DNA of 64,000 nucleotides. Source: Isoetes taiwanensis (lineage: Eukaryota; Streptophyta; Lycopodiopsida; Isoetales; Isoetaceae). Location: NCBI GenBank assembly GCA_021234155.1, contig JAJEKV010000041.1:4454829-4518828 (forward strand), written 5' to 3'. The notes beneath the pieces are model-generated. The model had not been told where the DNA came from and did no database searches. It was given only the letters and a program-made list of their open reading frames with translations. A program made the translations under genes and the position numbers. The number at the start of each line of letters is the position of its first letter. The first letter of the stretch is position 1. This document shows, in pieces, positions 55,546-64,000 of this stretch.

Positions 55546-55633
55546 CAGCGTGGACTCTGCTTCTAAGACTTGAAGAAAATAAAAGGATACAGCGTGGACT
55601 CTGCTTCTAAGACTTGAAGAAAATAAAAGGATA
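55546..55633. repeat. Perfect 44-bp tandem duplication
   Basis: CAGCGTGGACTCTGCTTCTA... starts at 55,546 and 55,590 and is identical through AATAAAAGGATAC. It lies at the 3' end of the MYB pseudogene. Confidence 0.9.
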
Positions 55634-56020
55634 CGGATTGGAAAACCTGATGAGGCGTAGCTGTGGGTTTGTTTTGTTTGCTTCACTTTTTACTTCTTTC
55701 AAGGTCCGGCTGGCTGAAGCTTTTGTTGCGCTTATGCAGTTACTGAATTTAGCATGGAGTTCGATGATTCTGCGTTCTTCGTCGGGAGTAAAGGCTCCTT
55801 TTTTCAGATTTGGGCGCAAATGATTAGCCCATCGAAGCCTGCGGCTTTTGCCGTATCGAGAAAGGCTGGTATGCTTCTGAATATTATTCGAATTTCCTTC
55901 CCCATGCTTGCCCACATAATCTGCCAGAATTGCATCCTCCGCTGCAGTCCATGGCCCCTTTTTCAGCCCCGGCGATCCTCTTCCTCTGTTCCACCCCTTA
56001 TCCATCCCAAATCGATCCAA
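55607..56020 (-). pseudogene. Truncated R2R3-MYB (GAMYB-type) pseudogene
   Basis: LKKGPWTAAEDAILADYVGKHGEGN and GKSRRLRWANHLRPNLKKGAF followed by TPDEERRIIELHAKF give the R2 repeat and the start of R3 in the phrasing of GAMYB-like factors. The middle R2 tryptophan is serine (GNS), two cysteines are Y and R, and R3 ends before its recognition helix, replaced by unrelated sequence (CISATKASASRTLKEVKS). Without R3 it cannot bind a MYB site normally. Sequence to the right on the minus strand (up to 56,321) may be old 5' UTR. Confidence 0.75.
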
Positions 56021-56870
56021 AAATCCCGTCTTTTACCCCCCAAATCTCTGCTTTATCCATTCCACCCTCTGTTCTTCGCATCAAATCCCCAAATCCGAAG
56101 CCTTCACCATCGCCCAGTTGATCAATTGCACCCAACTTTGAGAATCCAATTTTTCTGCCATAGCCGGAGCTCCAATTGGTGAATCCGAAGTAGGAAGTGG
56201 GTTTTTGAAGATCTACATTATGATTACGGTGGAAATTTGAAAAACAGGCAGATCCGACAGCAGATCCTGGGAGGTTGCTACCTTCATAAATGTTGAGACC
56301 GAAATTGGGGAACAGATTCAAGAGGGAAATTCGGTTCCTTTTCCTTCTACGATTAGCAGGGCTCTATTTCATGCTCTTCATATTCTAGTTTCCAGAGCTT
56401 ATTCGGGCGGCAATTCTGCTAGAAACGACTCCGTTTATGTGTTGTTTGTTGATTCTAGAAATGGGGTAGTTTTAAAATTGCAGGGAGATGTAATGAAGCT
56501 GAACCTTGAATCGGATTTGTGCCACGAATCTGCTTCAGATTGGACTCAAGAGCATGCCATAGTTTCTGTTTCTCAGATCGGGCAGATATGGAATCTGTTA
56601 GGCAATCCAAATTGGTTGGATTTAGGAGCTATGCAAATTCTGCTAACAATTTACAACTGCATAGAACAATGCGAAGGTCCTCCATCAAAATCTCTTGCGC
56701 AGACGGCCACGGACCATAATTCAAGGCTGCAGAGAAGAAAAATCGAGCGCAGGCTTGCAGAGATGCCGGAGAACGGAACCCCGAATCGCCATAGACAAAC
56801 CCCACAAAGAATTCATGGAGAAATCGAAAAAGAAATCGAAGAGTTAGAAAGGGCAGATTCAGAATCTGAT

Positions 56871-56974
56871 CACCGGAGTAGAACCTTAACAAAATTTCAA
56901 AAGCTGGGATTTGATTCTGGAACACCGGAGTAGAACCCTAAGAAAATTTCAAAAGCTGGGATTTGATTCTGGAA
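56871..56974. repeat. 52-bp tandem duplication
   Basis: CACCGGAGTAGAACC begins at 56,871 and 56,923. Both copies continue to TTTCAAAAGCTGGGATTTGA with two substitutions. The open frame at 56,439-56,933 ends at TAG inside the second copy; I do not recognise it as a gene. Confidence 0.9.
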
Positions 56975-57367
56975 CAATTCTCTGGGTACAGGACGGAGAT
57001 CAACAAACAGGGTTTCAAGTTCATAAGAAAATCGAAGGAAAAAAATCCGGTGTACAGCTTATTTTCGCTGCATGAAGGAAGAACATCCAAGCTCATCCAT
57101 CGCAGCTAGAACCATGCTGGGAAGATATGAATTCATGGTATCAGGTACAGCGGCAGACAAAAATTAAGTTCTTTGTAAACAGCGCCTTTGCAGGGTCGTA
57201 CCTAGGTAGCCGGAAAACACAACCGTAAAAACCATTCTAAAAACTAGAAATCACACTAATTCTATGCCGGAAAGTTACATATTTATAATTCTAAAAACCA
57301 ACTAGTAATCTTCTTTCCTATCTACAAGAAACTTATCGCGACGGCCAAGGCCGCCGTGAACGTTTCT

Positions 57368-57677
57368 CTTCCCCAACTCGTCTATACATGCTAGAACATG
57401 CAGAACTTCCCCAACTCGTCTATACATGCTAGAACATGCAGAATTTGAGAACTTCCCCAACTCGTCTATATATGCTAGAACATGCAGAATTTGAACTTGC
57501 ATTTTGTTGCCCTGTGTTTATGTTCAGTGCCCGCACGATAGAAGAATATTGACCATAACGACTCGTTGCGAAAGATGTTTTGCATTAAATCAACAGAATC
57601 TAAGTTTCGAACATATAAAAATTGAACTGTGTTTGAGCATGTTCGAACATATAAAAATTGAACCGCGTTTGAGCATG
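57368..57677. repeat. Clustered short tandem repeats (three-copy and two-copy)
   Basis: CTTCCCCAACTCGTCTATA starts at 57,368, 57,405 and 57,452, each followed by CATGCTAGAACATGCAGAA or a variant. A second set, TTCGAACATATAAAAATTGA, starts at 57,606 and 57,642. Non-coding. Confidence 0.85.
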
Positions 57678-57978
57678 GGGAATTCAAACCTCTGTAGTTG
57701 CCAATATATGCATATAGCAAGCATTAGTCATTATTTGGCAATAATTTGAAGGTTAGATAAGGATCTTGTGCGTCTAGTTAGGCAGTTTATTCCTGTATAC
57801 ATTGTAGAATTGAAAATGTGCATTCTACTCTAGTCCATTAAGTTACACAATTCTAACTTTATTTATCATTGTTTCTAGCTTAGATATACCGTACACGTTA
57901 ACATTTCATGCAAAAAGCATATCATTACATTCGATTCCGGCACAAAAACTTGTAACAAATCGAGGACTCCTGCGTTCA

Positions 57979-59614
57979 TTATACAGAGAATCGCAGATGT
58001 GGACGAAATTGCAGAATGTACAGGAGTTTTTTGGTCAGCAACAACAGCGTCGAAGTCATTCCGATGGACATGGATGCAGAGTTGCCTTGTGCTAAGAACT
58101 GAAGAATAATATCAGAGGGGATAAAGTCTGCATATGTTCTCCATGCAATCTCCAACAAATATAAATAGTTTCTTCCTTTTCTCCAATTGATATCCCCCAA
58201 GAGTAGTTTATAAGTTACCTAGAGAATCTTATCTGCCCATTTGCTGGAAGTCCATGCATTTGTACCTTGCTCCGGATTGCTTCCTCAAGTTTATTCTGAT
58301 GTTGCCTGGATGAATGCCTTCCATTACTATTATCCATATAAAATTCTCATGCAATAGTCTACCGAGACATGCTCTCTTTAGCAGCACTATTTGTTAGTGC
58401 CAGCTCCAATGCTGCAAAAAAAATGAGTAAAGTTTTCCTTTTCCATTACAAGAGTAGCTGTAACCAGTTCCTCCATATTTGGAGACAATTAAAAACAACA
58501 TACAGCTTCAACACACCCAAGGAACCTTGTTTATTGTGCATACAGGCACCATATTGCACAGCCACCAGAACAGGAATAACACATGAAAAGACTATAACTA
58601 GAATCCAAAATCTTATAACGTGACACTTTTTGGCAGATGTGCAGTCTATTGTGCATCATACAATATACCCAAATGGCTATATGAAGGTTGACATTAAATG
58701 CTTTCTTACAATCTCTGATTGCTGCATCATAATTCCAGACTATGTGTGAGCACTGCCTTTAAAGGCATGTTCATTTATGTGTTTAATAGCATTGGAACCA
58801 CAGATTGAAAGGCTAAATCACTTTAGCTCTTACTTACCTTGCTTTCGCTTAACAAAACCAGTGGAACAACAACTCGGCCATTCACCAATTTGAGCCCTGA
58901 GATGCAGTATTATTACTCTAATATAGAGAAGAACTGCCATAAAACATGCAAATCTCTAAAGTGGATCTGGGCGAAGGATAAAGCAGTTTGGCAAAAGCTT
59001 AGAATCGTAGATACCTCTAACTTGGGTTTAACATTTATTCTGAAAAACTCCAGAGCATGGAAGCATCTAACAGCCAGCATTAATCTAAAAAATGAAATGT
59101 ACAAATTCTGCCAGATTATGAGTGATTACATAGAACGACTTAATCCCATGCATTTTAAGTTCTAAAATCTGTGCCAACAGCTCGCCTGATTAGCCTCTAG
59201 AATAAAGAAGAAAAAGCATAATGTTCTCCAGATCACAGCATACTTAAGGAAAAGAACTTAAAACCCTGGTTGCTTTGACATTCACAGGAAACTACACGCA
59301 AGATTGATTCCAGCTGCAGTGAGAACTCAAATCAAACTATATTCATCATATTCAAAACATTTTCATATGAAATCAAGCCGAAAATCTGGATTGATTACCC
59401 GAAGACGAAAGATTGGAAGCCCAAATCAGATTAGCTTTGATGGTAGGGCTATTGTCTGCTGATGATGGTAGATCATCTTCAAAATCGTAAACAGAAGTAG
59501 CTCCTTCTTCGGCTATCCCATGGAGTCCAATTTACTGGGCGACCGCTTTACCATAGTAATGATCTTAGATGGAGCAGTTCCGAGCAGAAGGGATGAAAGT
59601 CCGGCCTTATCCAT
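57979..59614 (-). pseudogene. Unrecognised minus-strand gene with a frameshift in its first exon
   Basis: From ATG at 59,614 the frame reads MDKAGLSSLLLGTAPSKIIT and MVKRSPSKLDSMG, then TAG. One base over, it continues IAEEGATSVYDFEDDLPSSA and ends SNLSSSG at a GT donor (about 59,401), so a single base seems lost near 59,517. A last-exon-like frame at 58,200-57,979 (EIAWRTYADFIPSDIILQFL) may belong to the same gene. Exons between were not joined. I do not know the family. The frameshift could also be a sequencing error. Confidence 0.3.
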
Positions 59615-60202
59615 GAGCAAAAACTGGAAATTGACCCAAAAATTCACCAATAGCCGCAGAAAAACAGAGCTGCAGAGCAGATTTTAGCCCCAACCCCGCA
59701 GACTGACGAAGCAAATCAAGCTATGCTTCAAATCCTTCAAAATCCAATATCATAACCCAACACAGAGGAATCAGGGCCGGAAATGGCGCTCTTCTTTGGA
59801 CTCAAACAGAACCCAAAAACCTCTGCTGTTGAATCAGAAAAAACACGAATCTCGCCCAAGCCCCCGAAGAAAAGAAAGAAGAAAAAAATGAAGAAAAGAA
59901 AGAGGGCGAGGAAAAAATAGGCGAGAAAAAAGAAGAGAAGAAAGAGGGCGGATTGATTGAGCAAGGGGAGTCACGTGGCTGTGGCTCCTCCTCAATAAAT
60001 ATTAACTAGAAAAATGCAACAAAAATGTTCCTAGAAAAACAATTTCGACACTTGGCGCGCATGCACTGGAGCATCAAGGAATCTTGAAGAATAGAATCAA
60101 AGTGAATGCTTTATATATGTTTTGATAAGATTACTAGGGCATGGTCGCCTCCTATCGCGATCGCCTCTCGCACCCTAACCCCCCCGCCTCGACGCCGACA
60201 TC

Positions 60203-60246
60203 GCCCTGTGGCATGCCATCTTGGCCCTGTGGCATGCCATCTTGGC
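60203..60246. repeat. 21-bp tandem repeat in a GC-rich island
   Basis: GCCCTGTGGCATGCCATCTTG is present twice, at 60,203 and 60,224. It lies in a GC-rich block (60,130-60,420) that differs from its AT-rich surroundings. Confidence 0.85.
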
Positions 60247-60697
60247 CCGTGGACGTTATGTGCACGTCATGAATCCGTTATGGCCTGGACGTCATGCGCC
60301 AGCCATGTGTCCCGGTGTCGTGCATATGGTACCGGTAACCGCGACAAAGCTACGCGATGCGTCGGCCAAATAAGCGCGGTTGTCGTGGCAAACCGTTGAC
60401 CATCGGCGTGCAGTAGAGCTCCGCTAAGCGTGAAGCCCTGCTTCCCGCTGTCGTGTAATTGTTGTCTACAATTGTGGAACAGTTCTGCCCACTCGTGGCT
60501 GTGTTAAGAGTCATATCGATTCGAATTTAGAATTCAATGCCTGTTGCTCGAATTCGCGCCCATTCCATAGCACTCGATTACCGAAACCCAATTTGAAAAT
60601 CAAGCTCCCGCTATGGCTGTTAACAGAATAAAAGCCAATTTCATCTTCCAAATTTCAAGCTTATCGATATCAGGTCTTGAGGAGGACGATAATAGAC

Positions 60698-63117
60698 ATG
60701 GTTTCCACAAGAGGTCGGAGAGGAGATGATGTTGAAGCTAGTAACAGAGTACCTACATAAAGGAAAAGAGTTAGTGCTCCAAGGAGGAAGCATCGGACAC
60801 CACAGATCAGTGCTGCATCTCCCACAATGCCAAGGAGGCCAAGCAAACGAGGGCAGTGGACTGAAGATCAAATGGCAGACATCTTGGATGAGGTAAGTGA
60901 GTATGGTATATCTGTTAGAGAGGCATCTAGAAGGTCTGGAATCCCAGAATCAACAATAAGGGACTGGCTGTATGGCCGTATAACTCACAAACAGACTGGT
61001 AATCCACAAATCTTGACGACTCTACAAGAGGAAAAGTTAGTCAATTGGACACTCTCCAGGGCCGAGCAGGGAATGGGGGTTACACTCTCAGCTGTCAAGG
61101 AAAGGGCAGCACAGATGGCTATGGAGGGGGGCAACTCAGAATTTCCCCGGGTTCTCGGGAGTAAATGGTGGAAGCTGTTCAAACAAAGGCATCCAGAGGT
61201 TACACTAAGAAGTGCAGAGACACTAGATGTCGCCCATGTCGCTCGGGCGCGTGCTATGACACAAGAGAATCTGGATAACTTCTATGCTGGTCTGAGACAA
61301 ATCTATGATGAGTTCAATTTCCCGGCCTCTAGGATCTGGAATGCCGATGAGACTGGCATCCAAGCTGGTAAGGTGAAGGGCATGAAGATCATAGGAAGGA
61401 AAGGGGAGCATAGGGTCAATGAGGTGGTCATGAACAATAGGGAGTGGGTGACCATTCTGGTATGTGTAAATGCTGAAGGGATTAGGATACCTAATTTGTA
61501 TATATTCAAGGGTACACGGATGAGGCAAGATAACATTGCCAGATGTGAGGAAGGGGCAATTCAAGCTATGCAGCCCTCGACCTGGATGACTACAGAATTG
61601 TTCAAGTCTTGGTTGTCACATTTTGTTGCTAGGGTTCCTGGTGGAGTATCTCCAACAAGGCCACATCTGATAATATTGGATGGCCATGGCAGCCATGTGG
61701 AGTTGGAAGTGATTTTGGCAGCTAAGGAAATGGGCATACATTTTGCCATACTTCCACCCCACACATCACATAAGTTGCAACCTTTGGATGTTGCATGCTT
61801 TGCACCATTCAAGGCAGCTTTCAAGAGATTGAGATCTTCTTACATGGTTAGCAAAGGGAGGACTGAACCGAAGAGGGAGGACATTGCAGAGCTCATTTCA
61901 CAGGCCATTGAATCAGGGCTGACACCTAGCAACATCAAGGCAGGGTTTAGAGCAACTGGGATTTGGCCATTCAACTCGGACAAGGTTAAGCCAGGCCAGG
62001 AAAGTGGCAGGTTTGGAAGAGTGCCCATGGAGCAGATTATCCAAAGTGTAGGCCAGGAAAATGCAGCCAACTTGGAGGAGGAGGAATTGGAGCAATTCAA
62101 CATGGCTGACTTGCATGCGTTATGGGAGGCACCACGCCCTGATGGTGAGCATGCTGGCCAAGAGCCTACTGGAGTGCATCAACATGTAGTTGACAATGTG
62201 GACATTGAAAGACATGATGTGCATCCATCTCACCAAGAAGATGCACCAGATAGAGAACATCAGGCCATTGATTCGACCTTAAGACCCTCACAGCAACATG
62301 TGGTTCCACCTGGTGACATGGGAACAGCACATGCATGTGTGCAGCTCCCTACAGAAGTGAGGACATCACAAGCCTGCATGCAACAATCTCAATCCTCGAG
62401 GGCAAGGAATCGGGGTGTAGTCCCAGACCTAAGTGGGAGGGTGCATATCTCTAGTGATGGCTTCTGTGAGGCCTTGGCTGCTAAGAGGTCTAGGAGAGCT
62501 GAGGCAGCAAGACTAAAGAATGAACAAGTTGCAGCCAGGAAACTCGAAACTGCTAAAAGGAAATTGGAAAGACAGGAGGCTGCCAGGAGAGCTCAACAGA
62601 ATAGGGAAGAGAGGGAAAATAGGAAGAAGGCTGATGCAGAATTTGAAGCCTCTACTGCTAGACTTAGGGCACTAATGTACCCCAGGGGCATCTCAAGAGT
62701 TGCAGCAGTCTTCAGCTTTCAGAGACCAATGAGTGATGAAGTGAGGAGCAAAAGATTAGAGGTTAGAAACAGAATGAGGACAAGGCAAGGGTTGAGTCCA
62801 ATCAGGGATCCAATATTGAGAACATCATTCAACATGGATCCTGGACTTCAGCAAGTTAGTGGATTGACCACACCAGTTACTAGTGATCATGCAGGTGACC
62901 AGGATAGTGAAGATGAAGTGAATGTTATGTGCAGCCTGGAAGATACTCACCTGTGCTCGGGAGATGTTGGTGGTGTGCAGGATGTTAGCATAGAAGGATT
63001 CCTGCCTCTGGTCAGACCTGTCCCAAACTCAATTAGTACAATCAGGTCACCATTGAAGACCTGGGACTTGGTCAACAGGGAGGGAGAGTCACAGCAAGAC
63101 GCAAGTATTGGCCCTGG
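60698..63117 (+). CDS. Pogo-like (Tc1/mariner superfamily) DDD transposase, nearly intact
   Basis: The main frame starts at 60,827 (MPRRPSKRGQWTEDQMADIL). An in-frame ATG at 60,698 adds 43 residues but is cut by one TAA at 60,758-60,760. Domains: a psq-type helix-turn-helix at about 10-55 (VREASRRSGIPESTIRDW), a CENP-B-like second HTH at about 60-140 (RVLGSKWWKLFKQRHP), and a DDE_1 core with D174 (NADETG), D285 (LDGHGSH) and D321 (PPHTSHKLQPLDV), 35 residues between the last two. A roughly 350-residue C-terminal extension includes a charged coiled coil (AARKLETAKRKLERQEAARR). The last residues (GFFFFFFLRVRDD) are read from the poly(T) of an inserted L1, so the true C-terminus is lost. The enzyme would cut and rejoin the element ends; no terminal inverted repeat was found. 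Confidence 0.85.
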
Positions 63118-64000
63118 TTTTTTTTTTTTTTTTTTTTTGAGAGTACGAGATGATTTTTTCATTAATTAAGGAAATACATACATAGTAGTTTGGAAGCCTT
63201 CATAGATAGGCTTTACCAAATTCAAATTACGGGAAATACAAGAAATTCAAGAGTAGTTCAAAAACACAATATCCAGTCAAAGTCCAGTCAAAGTCTTGTC
63301 CAAGTCTTGTCGAAACCTTGAGTCCTATACTTTTGTGTTAATCTGTTTGTTGTAGAAGAGGATTAGAGCCAGGAACTGAGGTATTTTCCAAAGAGGTAAT
63401 CCCATATCTCGTCCAAATAGCAAAACCTGTCTCTGTTAACAAACCTGCAAAAACCAAGCAGATACTATTGCATCTCAAAGGAGGCAATACTGTCAATGTA
63501 TGTCTCATCAGGGATGGTAGGAATCTTTGGATCATCAGAGTTTATGGCAGTATAGAACAGTTGGTTATAGGATTGATGTGAATGAATCAGCAGTTCCCAT
63601 GACATAGGAGTCGGCCATCCATAGATTATCCCTTATTAATCTGTAAAAATCCTGTTGAACCATGAGTAGTAAAAGGGTGCCATAAGCATCAGCTAACATT
63701 ATGTGAGTGTAGAACATCTGCCTGTATTTGTTGAACTGTCCTTCGGTGAATGAACCAATACATGTAAAATATTTGCATAACTTCCCTTGTGTATATACTT
63801 GCCCAAATCCTTTCTCTTGCCTTGCATATTTCATTGTCTCTGATCATCTGTCTGACTGACCATTGATTATGGGGAGGGAACATGACCTGGTGTTCATGAA
63901 TTCTCTCATCTCCATATAACTTAACTTCAAACATATCTGATCCTCTGTCAAATCTTCTCCTCTGATGACCTCTACATAGCTCCATGTACCCTATGAGCAA
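63118..64000 (-). mobile_element. 3' end of a second L1-type LINE, running off the window
   Basis: The T run 63,118-63,138 is the poly(A) of a minus-strand element, followed by ATTTTTTCATTAATTAAGGA and TACATACATAG, close to the 3' UTR of the L1 at 15.9 kb. A hairpin (TGGAAGCCT with AGGCTTTACCA) lies at 63,191-63,218. The minus-strand frames at 63,565-64,000 (for example VKLYGDERIHEHQVMFPPHN) are probably the end of its coding region but I do not recognise them. It inserted into the pogo transposase gene. Confidence 0.65.

Noticed and set aside
59737-59964. Phenylalanine/leucine-rich 75-codon membrane protein
   Set aside because: It is a purine-rich (GAAA) tract read backwards, more likely 5' UTR or simple sequence.

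Overview
The window looks like nuclear DNA of a land plant, most likely a non-seed vascular plant such as a fern. It is AT-rich and crowded with retroelements of several classes, has genes with many small introns, and carries pentatricopeptide-repeat (PPR) genes including a 1,244-residue PLS-DYW protein. The species assignment is an inference; nothing here fixes it.

Left part (1-15,200): 3'-end fragments of non-L1 LINEs with microsatellite tails, a degenerate AAGATTC/CTAGATTC minisatellite, a 1.9-kb hAT-like non-autonomous element, and a 469-bp TRIM retrotransposon (7,138-7,606). Both LTRs of the TRIM contain a tRNA-Ala-like sequence. The best-preserved host gene follows: a 16-exon, 497-codon kelch-repeat gene on the minus strand (7,944-12,165) that splices in one open frame. 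After it come a Ty3/gypsy RT scrap and a PLS-type PPR pseudogene.

Middle (15,850-27,380): a full-length L1-type LINE on the minus strand, with a 10-bp target duplication (GATCATGTTC) at both ends. Its zinc-knuckle ORF1 and EN-RT-zf ORF2 overlap by ATGA. A second LINE with a (TTCC)n tail sits inside ORF2 on the plus strand, bounded by TGGCC repeats (16,896-21,709). Excising it on paper restores the L1 zinc-finger reading frame.

27,400-48,200: PPR debris, a damaged multi-exon minus-strand gene (about 30.2-32.75 kb) divergent from an intact P-class PPR gene (33,020-34,807), two strong foldback hairpins, a Ty3/gypsy 3' end with one LTR, and remnants of LRR, hAT, LINE and SmF genes.

48,200-64,000: a short ORF with an HxHxQ (HUH-like) motif, then an intact PLS-PPR-DYW gene flanked by near-identical ~335-bp inverted repeats, then a truncated GAMYB-type MYB and a cluster of short tandem duplications. 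The window closes with a nearly intact pogo-like DDD transposase whose 3' end is cut by another L1 running off the window. The intact host genes I can defend are the kelch gene and the two PPR genes; most of the rest is mobile-element sequence or gene decay.
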